Source of the DNA: an uncultured Bacteroidota bacterium
Lineage (GTDB): Bacteria > Bacteroidota > Ignavibacteria > UBA10030 > UBA8401
Direction of reading: 5' to 3'
Length of the DNA stretch: 25,472 nucleotides
Assembly (NCBI GenBank): GCA_937920105.1
Contig: CALETH010000022.1
Span: forward strand, 1-25,472
A program made the position numbers and the translations under genes. Under the pieces are notes generated by a model. That model was not told where the DNA came from. It did not search any database and saw only the letters and a program-made list of their open reading frames with translations. Every line of letters begins with the position of its first letter. Positions within the stretch are counted from its first letter, which is position 1. This document shows, in pieces, positions 1-7,809 of the stretch.

Positions 1-907
1 GGTTAACACCTGCTTTCAATGCAGCAGCAGCAACTTCTATACTATTATTTTTTACATGCTGTGCTTTCCAGACATCTTCCAGCGCCCAGCAATCTGTAAC
101 AATATGTCCTTTAAATTTCCATTCGTTCCGAAGTATTTTTTTCAATAATAAATTATTGATGCAGCAGGGTTCACCGTTAATCTGGTTATAGGCACACATC
201 ACTGATTCCACACCCGCATCCACGAGTTTTTTAAACGCATATAAATAAGTTTCCCGAAGATCCTTCTCATCCACCACGGCATTAAAGCGATGCCTTCCTG
301 CTTCGGGGCCGCTATGCACTGCAAAGTGTTTTGCACAGGCGGCCGTTTTAAGATACAGCGGATCATTTCCCTGCATGCCTTTTACAAAAGCAGCTCCCAT
401 ACTGGCGGTAAGAAACGGATCTTCTCCGTATGTTTCCTGCCCTCTTCCCCATCTGGGGTCACGAAAAATATTAATATTCGGCGACCAGAAAGTTAAACCC
501 ATATATTGTTGTCGGCGATTAGCCGTAACCGATAAGTTATACTTTGCTCTTGCTTCTGTAGAGATCACAGTAGCTGCTTCCTGCAATAAACTATCATCAA
601 ATGTTGCCGCCATGGCAATAGCCTGGGGAAACACCGTAGCCTGGCCGGCCCTGGCTACACCATGCAATGCTTCATTCCACCAGTTATAAGCGGGTATTTG
701 TAAACGAGACACTTCTTTGCTTCTAAAACCTAACAAAGAAATTTTTTCTTCGAGTGTAAGGCGTTGCAATAAATCCTTTACCCTCACATCAAGCGCAATT
801 GCAGATTTTTTATAAAGAGGAATAGTATCCTGCGCCAATAGAGCATTAGATAATACAAATAAAAGAACAGTACTAAAAAAAATTCTACGTATCCATTGAT
901 TGAACAT
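1..907 (-). CDS. Glycoside hydrolase family 3 (beta-xylosidase/beta-glucosidase type), N-terminal part, runs off window start
   Basis: I translated the minus strand by hand; it is open from base 907 to base 1 (about 302 codons). Family 3 glycosidases release terminal beta-linked sugars from oligosaccharides. Seen: a signal peptide (about residues 1-26, ending NALLAQ), the GH3 N-terminal barrel with WWNEALHGVAR, FPQAIAMAATFD, FRDPRWGRGQETYGEDPF, the KHF segment, SVMCAYNQINGEPCC and VTDCWAL, whose Asp is the expected nucleophile. The order matches fungal and Bacteroidota xylosidase-type GH3 enzymes, which usually have 700-900 residues, so well over half is missing. The apparent start ATG at 905-907 lies inside sequence that belongs to the oppositely oriented amidohydrolase, so the true start may have been lost at the join near base 897. 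GC content and codon use (CTG, CGG, GGC) differ clearly from the rest of the window. Family call is certain; exact substrate is not. Confidence 0.9.
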   Translation of the reverse strand, partial: MFNQWIRRIFFSTVLLFVLSNALLAQDTIPLYKKSAIALDVRVKDLLQRLTLEEKISLLGFRSKEVSRLQIPAYNWWNEALHGVARAGQATVFPQAIAMAATFDDSLLQEAATVISTEARAKYNLSVTANRRQQYMGLTFWSPNINIFRDPRWGRGQETYGEDPFLTASMGAAFVKGMQGNDPLYLKTAACAKHFAVHSGPEAGRHRFNAVVDEKDLRETYLYAFKKLVDAGVESVMCAYNQINGEPCCINNLLLKKILRNEWKFKGHIVTDCWALEDVWKAQHVKNNSIEVAAAALKAGVN

Positions 908-1477
908 GTTCAAATATTAGATGAAAAAGATATTTCACGATTTAAAAAAAATGGAATTATTCCCAGTATGCAGCCAACGCACTGCACATCAGATATGTAT
1001 TGGGCACAAGCACGTGTGGGAAGTAAAAGAATTCGTGGAGCGTACGCATGGCGTTCTCTATTAGATGATGGAAATAATATTGCAAGTGGTTCGGATTTTC
1101 CAGTAGAAAATCCAAATCCGTTATATGGTTTTTATGCTGCCATTACACGTCAAGATAAAGATGGAATACCAAAAAATGTGAATGATGTTAAAAAATATTT
1201 TCAAGGAGTTGAAAAAGAAAAATTAGATTCAGCAGATTTTACTCATGGTTGGTACTCAAAACAAAAAATGACTCGTGAAGAAACGCTGCGTTCATTTACT
1301 ATTTGGGGTGCTTTTGCAGAATTTGCGGAAAAAGAAAAAGGAAGTATAGAGAAAGGAAAATTAGCAGATATAGTAATGCTTTCCGAAAATATTATGGAAA
1401 TACCGGAACAACAAATTCTTTTCACCCAAATTCTTATGACAATAGTTGATGGAAAGATTGTGTACGAACAAAAATAA
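896..1477 (+). pseudogene. C-terminal fragment of a YtcJ-like amidohydrolase (amidohydrolase family 3), 5' truncated
   Basis: The reading frame encodes only the last ~190 residues of a metal-dependent amidohydrolase that is normally about 530-600 residues. Seen: IEHVQILDEKDI and PSMQPTHCTSDMYWA at the fragment start, then GSDFPVENPNPLYGFYAA with the metal-ligand Asp of the GSD motif, GWYSKQKMTREETL, and the closing beta-sandwich GSIEKGKLADIVML ending VDGKIVYEQK. The family line normally reads (H)RIEH at the point where this frame starts. Here the Arg codon is replaced by TTG and the sequence turns into the divergent GH3 gene. The TTG at 896 is therefore probably not a real start; the gene has been cut at the join. 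Exported and cytoplasmic members of this family act on varied amides, and the substrate cannot be told. Base composition matches the downstream genes, so this side belongs to the main genome. Confidence 0.85.
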
Positions 1478-1490
1478 ATTTCATACTATA

Positions 1491-1518
1491 ATGTCATTCC
1501 TGCGAAAGCAGGAATCCA
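1491..1518. repeat. Interspersed palindromic repeat with GAAA tetraloop
   Basis: A perfect 8-bp stem, ATTCCTGC (1496-1503) and GCAGGAAT (1508-1515), closes a GAAA loop. The wider text TGTCATTCCTGCGAAAGC followed by AGGAATCCAG is a well-known intergenic repeat type seen in many bacterial genomes. It lies 19 bp after the amidohydrolase stop and may help end that transcript, although there is no T-run. Confidence 0.7.
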
Positions 1519-1573
1519 GAAATTTTTATAAAGAAAGATAAAAACGTTGATTATTGTGGGAAAGGAAAAAACA

Positions 1574-1972
1574 ATGTACGAACAACTCTTAAATAAAACG
1601 GAAAAATTATTAGAAGAACATCCAGGAGGAATTCTTCCGATAAAAAAAGTTTGGTCTATTATGGTAATAGTGAACCAAACAGAAAGTGTGAACATTCCAG
1701 ATTCATTAGCGGATTTTGAATGTTTATTGGAAGGAGATATGCGATTTGTACTTTTGCAAAAAGACGATATTGATGTTACATTAGCAGAAAAAATTGGTGA
1801 AGATTTTTTTGAATATGATAAAATGGAAAAAATGAGTTTTACCGAAAACGAATTAGTACAACTTCGAAAATATTATCTTCTTGATGAAGAAGAATATGCA
1901 GAACGCGAATTTGCACCACATAATGCAAAATCATTAAAAAAGAAATCTAAAAATCCAAAAACGAAAAAATAA
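1574..1972 (+). CDS. Small conserved-looking protein, possibly HARE-HTH-like; function unknown
   Basis: This 132-residue protein starts at ATG 1574, chosen because AAAGGA at 1561-1566 sits at good distance; an in-frame TTG at 1547 would add nine residues without such a site. I do not recognise it with certainty. Residues 1-30 (EKLLEEHPGGILPIKKVWSI) look like a helix-turn-helix start, and the segment LADFECLLEGDMRFVLLQ resembles the D-x-RF-x-x-L turn of the winged-helix (HARE-HTH) domain of RNA polymerase delta and related proteins. The C-terminus is very basic (KSLKKKSKNPKTKK) after an acidic stretch, which also suggests nucleic-acid contact. The stop codon touches the TTG start of prmC, so the two are co-transcribed and probably translationally coupled. 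The domain suggestion is weak inference. Confidence 0.75.
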   Translation: MYEQLLNKTEKLLEEHPGGILPIKKVWSIMVIVNQTESVNIPDSLADFECLLEGDMRFVLLQKDDIDVTLAEKIGEDFFEYDKMEKMSFTENELVQLRKYYLLDEEEYAEREFAPHNAKSLKKKSKNPKTKK

Positions 1973-2857
1973 TTGTCCGTAAAAGAAACAATATCACAAT
2001 GGACCATTCTACAATTAGTAGAATGGGGAACAGAATATCTTACTCAAAAAAGATTTGATGAATCACGTCTTACGATAGAATTGCTATTATCACACATTCT
2101 CAAATTATCACGTCTTCAATTATATACCAATTTTGATAAACCACTTTCCGAACAAGAACTCGCCGAATTTAAAGAAAAACTCAAACGTCGCCTAACCTAT
2201 GAACCGTTGCAATATATTCTTGGTGAAACGGAATTTATGGGATTGCCATTTATTGTGAATAAACACGTTCTCATCCCACGTCCCGAAACAGAAATACTTG
2301 TAGAGAAAGCAATAGAAATTTGCAAAAAAGACTTTTCTGATACAGAAAAAATTTCTCTTTTAGATATTGGAACAGGAAGTGGATGTATTGCCATCAGTTG
2401 TGCAAAAATGATTCCTAATTCGTACGTTACTGCACTTGATAAAAGTCGTGATGCAATATCCATTGCAAAAGAAAATGCAAAAAAAAATGGAGTGGAAGAA
2501 AAAATACAATTTATAGAAAAAGATATTTTTTCTTTTACAGCAATTGAAAATAAATTTCACATTATTATTTCAAATCCACCATATATTGCAAAAGAAGAAT
2601 TTGATGAATTGCCTGAAGATATTCGTTCGTATGAACCATCAACTGCATTAACTGATAATGGTGATGGATTATTATTTTTCCGACACATTGCAAAAATTGA
2701 AAAAAATATTCTTAATGATAATGGTTCTATTATAGTAGAACATGCATACAATCAAAAAGAAAAAGTAATAGAAACTTTTGAGAATGAAGGTTGGAAGAAC
2801 GTAGAAAGTTTTATGGATTATGGAAAAAATCCACGATGTATTATTGCGAGGAAATAA
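1973..2857 (+). CDS. prmC: Peptide chain release factor N5-glutamine methyltransferase PrmC (HemK)
   Basis: The enzyme methylates the Gln of the GGQ motif of release factors RF1 and RF2 using S-adenosylmethionine, which raises the efficiency of translation termination. The 294-residue length is typical. Seen: a helical N-terminal domain (about 1-90) for release-factor binding, the linker hairpin with LIPRPETE (100-107), the SAM-binding motif LDIGTGSGCIA (130-140), and the diagnostic NPPY active-site motif (201-204) followed by YIAKEEFDELPEDIRSYEP. The start is TTG at 1973, directly after the stop of the previous gene, with no evident ribosome site of its own, so translation probably depends on the upstream gene. 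dtd follows after 6 bp; both genes serve translation quality, which fits an operon. Confidence 0.95.
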   Translation: MSVKETISQWTILQLVEWGTEYLTQKRFDESRLTIELLLSHILKLSRLQLYTNFDKPLSEQELAEFKEKLKRRLTYEPLQYILGETEFMGLPFIVNKHVLIPRPETEILVEKAIEICKKDFSDTEKISLLDIGTGSGCIAISCAKMIPNSYVTALDKSRDAISIAKENAKKNGVEEKIQFIEKDIFSFTAIENKFHIIISNPPYIAKEEFDELPEDIRSYEPSTALTDNGDGLLFFRHIAKIEKNILNDNGSIIVEHAYNQKEKVIETFENEGWKNVESFMDYGKNPRCIIARK

Positions 2858-2863
2858 AATTTT

Positions 2864-3316
2864 ATGAAAATTCTCCTTCAACGAGTTTCAAAAGCAAGTG
2901 TAAGTATTGATGGAAAAATGTATAGTTCCATTAATAATGGAATTTTAATTTTTCTTGGAATAAAAAATACTGATACACAAGAAGATGCAAAATATCTTGC
3001 AGAAAAAAGTTGCTCATTACGAATTTTTGATGACGCAGAAGGAAAAATGAATTTATCGGTAAAAGATATACAAGGTTCTATATTAGTAGTTTCTCAATTT
3101 ACTTTGTATGGAGATGGAAGAAAAGGAAATCGTCCAAGTTATACGGAAGCCGCGAAACCCGAAATTGCAGAACCATTGTACGGATATTTTGTTGAAACAC
3201 TTCGTTCCATTATAGGGAAAGAAAAAATTGCTACTGGAGTTTTCCGTGCAATGATGGATATTGAATTAGTGAATAATGGACCAGTAACAATATTGCTAGA
3301 ATCAAATGTAAAATAA
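2864..3316 (+). CDS. dtd: D-aminoacyl-tRNA deacylase
   Basis: DTD hydrolyses D-aminoacyl-tRNA (and mischarged Gly-tRNA-Ala), keeping D-amino acids out of proteins. The 150-residue length is standard. Seen: MKILLQRVSKASV at the N-terminus, the catalytic SQFTLYGDGRKGNRPSY region (77-93) and the Gly-cisPro loop in NNGPVTI (137-143), which provides chiral proofreading in this family. AGGAAA a few bases upstream of ATG 2864 is a usable ribosome site, and the gene begins 6 bp after prmC. Nothing is missing or odd in the sequence. Confidence 0.96.
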   Translation: MKILLQRVSKASVSIDGKMYSSINNGILIFLGIKNTDTQEDAKYLAEKSCSLRIFDDAEGKMNLSVKDIQGSILVVSQFTLYGDGRKGNRPSYTEAAKPEIAEPLYGYFVETLRSIIGKEKIATGVFRAMMDIELVNNGPVTILLESNVK

Positions 3317-3318
3317 AT

Positions 3319-3350
3319 TTCCCTCCTATTAGGAGGGAATACAAGGGTGG
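3319..3350. repeat. Short intergenic hairpin repeat carrying an AGGAGG motif
   Basis: TTCCCTCCT (3319-3327) pairs with AGGAGGGAA (3331-3339) across a 3-nt ATT turn, and is followed by TACAAGGGTGG. This CCCTCC/GGAGGG-plus-AGGGTGG text is a type of interspersed repeat I associate with Bacteroidota/Chlorobi genomes. The Shine-Dalgarno-like AGGAGG is buried in the stem and is too far from ATG 3354; AGGGTGG at 3344-3350 is very close to it. Confidence 0.55.
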
Positions 3351-3353
3351 TTT

Positions 3354-4259
3354 ATGTCTTTCTATACAATTTTTTGGGATGGAGTTGGATATGGAAAACC
3401 AAATCCCCAAGAAAATCCATTTTTTTCTGCATCACTTCCAACACTTAGCAAACTTTGTAATTCTGCACTTCCTTCATTAGAAAATTTACATATTCATACA
3501 GAAAAACTTTCCACCACACCAGTTGATGCCAATCTTGATATTGATGGGCTTCCTCAAAGTGGAACAGGGCAAACATCACTTTTTAGTGGAGTGAATGCTG
3601 CAAAAATTTTTGGAAAACATTTTGGTCCATACCCACCAACACAACTCCATTCAATCATTAAAGAAAAAAATCTTTTTCAGCAATTACGAGAGCAGAATAA
3701 AAAATCATTTTTTGCAAATGCCTATCCACAAAAATATTTTGATTATATTTTTTCTTCACGTGGAAAAATTCCAACTGTTGCATTTTCTTATCTTTCAGCA
3801 CAATATTCTTTAAATACTCATAAAGAACTTTCAGAACAAAACGCAATTTCCGGTGGATGTAATAATGACCATTGGAAAATCATGGGATACGATGTTCCAA
3901 CGATTACAACATTTGAAGCAGGCAAAAACTTTTACGGATTTGGTAAAAAATATGATTACGTTTTTTTTGAATATTTTTTTACGGATAAAGCAGGGCATTC
4001 TCAAAATATGAAAGAAGCAATATATGCTTTAGAAATAATGGATAACTTTCTCGAAGGAATTTTTTCTGTGTTTGATGAAAAAAATGATACCCTCATTTTT
4101 ATAAGTGACCACGGAAATATTGAAGACCTTACAACAAAATCACATACACGAAATCCTGTACCATTAATTGTGATAGGAAAAGGGAAAGAATATTTTTCAA
4201 ACGCAGTAAAAAGTTTGGTAGATTTTACACCAGCGGTTGTGGAATTTTTAACGAAGTAA
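3354..4259 (+). CDS. Alkaline-phosphatase-superfamily metalloenzyme (phosphoglycerate-mutase/phosphopentomutase-like), short form
   Basis: The 301-residue protein has the metal-binding landmarks of the alkaline phosphatase superfamily: D9 in FWDGVGYG, the nucleophile region GTGQTSLFSG (70-79), FTDKAGH (D211, H215), ISDHGN (D252, H253) and SHTRNPVPLIV (H264). These follow the same order as in cofactor-independent phosphoglycerate mutase and phosphopentomutase, but the protein is far shorter than the ~510-residue iPGM, and the large inserted transferase domain is reduced to about residues 95-195. Similar stand-alone metalloenzyme-domain proteins are annotated without a proven substrate. It follows dtd after a 37-bp gap that holds a hairpin repeat. 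Its 3' end overlaps the convergent PIN-toxin gene by 12 bp. The active site looks intact; a phosphoryl-transfer or hydrolase role is inferred. Confidence 0.88.
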   Translation: MSFYTIFWDGVGYGKPNPQENPFFSASLPTLSKLCNSALPSLENLHIHTEKLSTTPVDANLDIDGLPQSGTGQTSLFSGVNAAKIFGKHFGPYPPTQLHSIIKEKNLFQQLREQNKKSFFANAYPQKYFDYIFSSRGKIPTVAFSYLSAQYSLNTHKELSEQNAISGGCNNDHWKIMGYDVPTITTFEAGKNFYGFGKKYDYVFFEYFFTDKAGHSQNMKEAIYALEIMDNFLEGIFSVFDEKNDTLIFISDHGNIEDLTTKSHTRNPVPLIVIGKGKEYFSNAVKSLVDFTPAVVEFLTK

Positions 4260-4658
4260 AATTGTAAAACCTTCTTGTTGGAAATAACGGTCAGAGGTGA
4301 GAGCAATATCAATTTTTCTATCATTCATTACTACCATTGAAATACAATCAACAAGACTGTACCCTTTATCAAGACGTGTTGTATAGAATGAAATTCCTTC
4401 AAGAAAAAGTTCTCGTGTTTGTGGGATAACTTCTATAGAACGTTCGTTAAGAATTTTTTGTACTGCAGTAATAGCAACATTTCGCCAATATTCTCCATAA
4501 GAAGAAAATTGATTGAGTATTTCTATTAACACAGCATCAGTAGTAATAATTTTATTTTGAAGATATTTTTGAGTTACGGATTTTGCAGTGGAGTGAAGTT
4601 CATCTCTTGTATTTAACAATGCAATCCAATAAACAGTATCAGCAAATAAAGTATTCAT
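4248..4658 (-). CDS. PIN-domain ribonuclease toxin (VapC-like)
   Basis: A 136-residue PIN-domain protein, the length usual for VapC-type toxins that cut RNA in a Mg2+-dependent way. Seen: D7 in LFADTVYWIALLN, E46 in VLIEILNQF, D104 in YSLVDCISM and D123 in LTSDRYFQQEGF, the four acidic positions of the PIN active site. The start codon overlaps the stop of the upstream antitoxin gene by 4 bp (4655-4658), the normal layout of a toxin-antitoxin operon. The 3' end overlaps the convergent metalloenzyme gene by 12 bp, with no terminator between them. The target RNA cannot be told from sequence. Confidence 0.9.
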   Translation of the reverse strand: MNTLFADTVYWIALLNTRDELHSTAKSVTQKYLQNKIITTDAVLIEILNQFSSYGEYWRNVAITAVQKILNERSIEVIPQTRELFLEGISFYTTRLDKGYSLVDCISMVVMNDRKIDIALTSDRYFQQEGFTILLR

Positions 4659-4903
4659 GATTTATAAAGATATTTATCATGATGAGTAGCAAAATCTGTG
4701 GGAAGTTGTATTTTTTGTGAAGAATGTATTTTTCCTAATTCGGATAGTTCGTTTGCGAGCGAACTTATTGACGTTTTTGTCGTTTCAAAATTTTCTTTTT
4801 TTGTAATATTTTCTTTTACAAAAAATAAAATTTTTTCTAACACAGAAATTTGGTCAGGAATTGAAAGTTTTTTGATTTCTTCAAGAATCTGTATATTAGT
4901 CAT
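4655..4903 (-). CDS. Putative antitoxin partner of the PIN toxin
   Basis: An 82-residue protein read from ATG 4901-4903, chosen because AAAGGA lies about 8 nt upstream; a longer frame from 4924 adds seven residues (MMKRNFA) without a ribosome site. The N-terminal part, MTNIQILEEIKKLSIPDQIS, followed by a long charged helix (LEKILFFVKENITKKEN), is the shape of small VapB/DUF2281-like antitoxins: a short helical dimerisation part and a flexible C-terminal tail that would wrap the toxin. I see no clear DNA-binding motif such as AbrB or ribbon-helix-helix. The call rests mainly on size and on the 4-bp overlap with the PIN gene. The promoter must lie in the 67-bp gap before the divergent comEC gene. 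Confidence 0.75.
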   Translation of the reverse strand: MTNIQILEEIKKLSIPDQISVLEKILFFVKENITKKENFETTKTSISSLANELSELGKIHSSQKIQLPTDFATHHDKYLYKS

Positions 4904-4970
4904 AGCAAAATTCCTTTTCATCAAAGTACAAAATCCCTCTTTATTTTACAAGATAATATGTGGACGAAAT

Positions 4971-7406
4971 ATGTGGAAAGATAAACCTGCCGTTGTAGCC
5001 GCATTATCTATTTGTGCAGGAATCCTCATTGCAAATCTTTTCCGGTTTGATTGGTACTATTGGTGTATCCCAACAAGTATTACATTTATTTTTTCACTTA
5101 TTACAATAATAAAATTTCGTAATAATAACGGAAGAGAACTTATATTTTCACTGTCAATTTCTTTGTTGTTGCTATTTTCTGCGGGATTAAATTTTTCTAC
5201 ACAAACACAACTTCAAACAAACAATCACATCAAAAATTATCTTTCCCAATCCTACAAAATATATTGTGAAATTGTTGATGAACCACGTCTCAGTAATAAT
5301 AGAACTACAACATTAGTAAAAGTACATTCATTAGTTACTCAATCTGATTCTATTATTGTAGAGGGAAAATCTTCACTCACTATTTTTGCCGATAAGAGAA
5401 AAAAAGAAAATGCACGCGAATTTCATTATGGAGAAATTTTATGTGTTGATGGAAAATTAGAAGAACCATCCACATCGCGAAATCCCGGAGAATTTAGTTA
5501 TAAAGATTATCTTACACTGAATGGAATTTATGCAACAATAAATATTTTCGGATATACAAATATAAAAGTTATAGAAAAAGGAAATCCCAATTGGTTTTTT
5601 GAAAATATCATTTTTCCATCCAAACATTTTATTACAAAAACAATCTACACAGTCATGAGTGGAGATGAAGCAAATTTTTTAGTTGGATTATTGTTAGGAG
5701 ACCGAACGGATATTTCTTCTGAAATAAAAAAAGCATTCACTAATACCGGAACAATTCATGTGTTGGCAGTTTCCGGTTCACACATTGCACTCGTTGTTGT
5801 AGTTATTTATGTATTGTTGGGGATTTTACGAATTCCACAAAAACCAAAAATTCTTCTCACCATTGTTGGAATTATTTACTATATGTTTTTAACAGGAGCA
5901 ACGCCACCAATTGTTCGTTCTTCATTGATGGGAATTGTTGTATTGTTAGCAAAATATTTTCAATATAGAATGTCTGTTTATAATGCTCTCGGGCTTTCCG
6001 GAGTGATTCTTTTAGCATTTGACCCTGTGCAATTATTGGATGTTGGTTTTCAACTTTCGTTTTCAGCAGTGTTTTCAATGGTGTATTTTTATCCAAAAAT
6101 AGAAACAGTATTATATAAAATTCCGGAAAAAATTCGAATGTTTAAAATTTGGAAATTTACAATTATCAATCCATTGCTTCAACTATTCGGTGTATCACTT
6201 GCTGCACAAGTTGGAACTTTGCCGTTCACTGCATATTATTTCGGACAAGTTTCAATTATTTCATTACTTGCAAATCTTATCATCGTTCCATTGGTAGAAA
6301 TTATTGTTACGATTGGTTTAACATCCGCAATTTTAGGAATAATTTCATTGTATATTTCTTCCTGTTTTAATGAAGTAAATAATCTTATTGCTATGTTCAC
6401 GTTATGGAGTGTTCAACGTGTGAGTGAAGTTCCTTATGCAGTAGTTTCCACTGCCACTTTTGGAATGAAAGAAACAATTTTTTATAGCGGATTTGTTCTT
6501 GCTTTATTCAATCTTAATAATGCAAAAATTGTGAGAAGAACATTTTTAGTAATTTTTGCCTGTGTTACATTTTTTCTTATTCTTTCACTTTTTTCTTCTA
6601 CAGAACAAAAAAAATTACGTGTTACTTTTTTAGATGTGGGACAGGGAGATGCGGCATTTATTCAATTTCCATCCGGAGAAAATATTTTGATTGATGCCGG
6701 ACCAAAAACATTTAAATATGATGCTGGCGAAAAAGTTGTTGCTCCGTTTTTAAGGAAAAATGGAATTTCAATTATTGATGCAATTATTATTTCTCATCCA
6801 CACAGCGACCATTTAGGTGGAGTTCCATTTTTACTAAAAGAATTTCAGGTAAAAAGTGTAATTGACCCAAACCAACGTGCTTCATCATCACTTTATAATG
6901 AGTACGAACAACTTGCTCAACAAACAGAATTTCTTCATGCCACAGCGGGAAATATTTTTTCAAAAATTCCAAACGTACGATGGTATGAATTACATCCAGC
7001 AGAACAATTTTTAGATACAGATTCTTCTGATGGATATTCAGATTTAAATGATGCCTCTGTTGTATTTAAACTTCAATACGGTGAAACATCATTTCTTTTT
7101 ACCGGTGACGCAGAAATTTCGGCAGAAGAACACATAGTAGAAATATATACAGATTTTTTGCAAAGTGATGTGATTAAAGCAGGACATCATGGTTCTATTA
7201 CCAGTAGTTGCGAAGAATTTTTAAAATATGTTAAACCGAAGGAAGTAGTTGTTTCTGTAGGAAAATTCAATAAATTTCGTCATCCATCTGCAGAAGTATT
7301 AGAACGATATAAAAATCTTGGCACGCACATTCACCGAACAGATGAAGAAGGAGCAATTATTTTTGAATCTGATGGAAAGGAAATTCACCATGTGAAGTGG
7401 AGGTAA
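4971..7406 (+). CDS. comEC: ComEC/Rec2 family DNA uptake channel with C-terminal metallo-beta-lactamase domain
   Basis: ComEC forms the inner-membrane channel that takes up single-stranded DNA during natural transformation. The 811-residue protein has the three usual parts: N-terminal membrane segments and a soluble OB-like (DUF4131) region (about 1-190); the Competence domain with many membrane helices, including GTIHVLAVSGSHIALV near residue 262; and a metallo-beta-lactamase-fold domain (about 545-811) with LDVGQGDAAFIQF (~553), HPHSDHLGG (~609), FTGDAE and KAGHHGS (~736). The metal ligands look intact, so the domain may be an active nuclease. An open frame continues upstream to 4698, but that stretch is antisense to the antitoxin gene, so I start at ATG 4971 (MWKDKPAVV). 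The ribosome site is weak (GGA at 4962). No other competence gene is in the window. Confidence 0.93.
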   Translation: MWKDKPAVVAALSICAGILIANLFRFDWYYWCIPTSITFIFSLITIIKFRNNNGRELIFSLSISLLLLFSAGLNFSTQTQLQTNNHIKNYLSQSYKIYCEIVDEPRLSNNRTTTLVKVHSLVTQSDSIIVEGKSSLTIFADKRKKENAREFHYGEILCVDGKLEEPSTSRNPGEFSYKDYLTLNGIYATINIFGYTNIKVIEKGNPNWFFENIIFPSKHFITKTIYTVMSGDEANFLVGLLLGDRTDISSEIKKAFTNTGTIHVLAVSGSHIALVVVVIYVLLGILRIPQKPKILLTIVGIIYYMFLTGATPPIVRSSLMGIVVLLAKYFQYRMSVYNALGLSGVILLAFDPVQLLDVGFQLSFSAVFSMVYFYPKIETVLYKIPEKIRMFKIWKFTIINPLLQLFGVSLAAQVGTLPFTAYYFGQVSIISLLANLIIVPLVEIIVTIGLTSAILGIISLYISSCFNEVNNLIAMFTLWSVQRVSEVPYAVVSTATFGMKETIFYSGFVLALFNLNNAKIVRRTFLVIFACVTFFLILSLFSSTEQKKLRVTFLDVGQGDAAFIQFPSGENILIDAGPKTFKYDAGEKVVAPFLRKNGISIIDAIIISHPHSDHLGGVPFLLKEFQVKSVIDPNQRASSSLYNEYEQLAQQTEFLHATAGNIFSKIPNVRWYELHPAEQFLDTDSSDGYSDLNDASVVFKLQYGETSFLFTGDAEISAEEHIVEIYTDFLQSDVIKAGHHGSITSSCEEFLKYVKPKEVVVSVGKFNKFRHPSAEVLERYKNLGTHIHRTDEEGAIIFESDGKEIHHVKWR

Positions 7407-7457
7407 AATTGTTCTTGCATTTATTTTTTTTGTTCATTAGATTATCAAATCACGTTT

Positions 7458-7548
7458 GGAGAGATGGGTGAGTGGCTTAAACCAGCGGTTTGCTAAACCG
7501 CCGTAGTATTGAAAAGTGCTACCGAGGGTTCAAATCCCTCTCTCTCCG
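7458..7548 (+). tRNA. tRNA-Ser(GCT)
   Basis: The acceptor stem GGAGAGA (7458-7464) pairs with TCTCTCC (7541-7547), and the discriminator is G7548. The anticodon stem GCGGT/ACCGC holds loop TTGCTAA with anticodon GCT at 7492-7494, reading AGC/AGU. A long variable arm, typical of class II serine tRNAs, precedes the T-arm GAGGG/CCCTC with loop TTCAAAT. The length is 91 nt. The 3' CCA is not encoded, so it must be added after transcription. Confidence 0.97.
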
Positions 7549-7553
7549 CAAAT

Positions 7554-7581
7554 AAAAAAGCCCTCTATAAAGGGCTTTTTT
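7554..7581. terminator. Bidirectional rho-independent terminator between two tRNA genes
   Basis: AAAAAAGCCCT (7554-7564) is perfectly complementary to AGGGCTTTTTT (7571-7581) with a 6-nt loop, giving a GC core flanked by A-run and T-run. It ends the tRNA-Ser transcript five bases after the mature 3' end, so tRNA-Val, ten bases further on, probably has its own start or relies on read-through. Confidence 0.85.
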
Positions 7582-7591
7582 AATCTTAAAT

Positions 7592-7665
<74 letters not shown>

Positions 7666-7690
7666 CAAAACCCCCACCGTAATTTTTATA

Positions 7691-7768
7691 GATTGCTTCG
7701 CTCATAAAAAACATTCGCTCGCAATGACAATATTGTTATTGTAAGATGAAAACGACTGAAGCAATCCC
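7691..7768. repeat. Interspersed repeat remnants (GATTGCTTCG / CGCAATGAC type)
   Basis: GATTGCTTCGCTC (7691-7703) and CATTCGCTCGCAATGACA (7712-7729) are the two halves of a very widespread intergenic repeat that on the other strand reads TGTCATTGCGAGCGAA ... GCGAAGCAATC. A partial further copy, GAAGCAATCCC, lies at 7758-7768. This repeat accounts for most of the gap between tRNA-Val and the peptidase gene; I see no gene in it. Confidence 0.6.
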
Positions 7769-7809
7769 AACAAAAAAATCACTAATTAAGTTAGAAAGGA
7801 AATTCCCCA

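Noticed and set aside
290..689. Two plus-strand open frames of 68 and 104 codons
   Set aside because: They are antisense to the GH3 gene, which has clear family motifs on the minus strand; the plus-strand peptides show no recognisable domain.
1486..1695. Minus-strand 69-codon frame ending in a WIPAFAGM-type peptide
   Set aside because: Its end is the translated palindromic repeat at 1491-1518 and the rest is antisense to the 132-residue protein gene.
4698..4970. N-terminal extension of ComEC by 91 residues
   Set aside because: The extension is antisense to the antitoxin gene and does not resemble ComEC N-termini; ATG 4971 begins the normal hydrophobic N-terminus.
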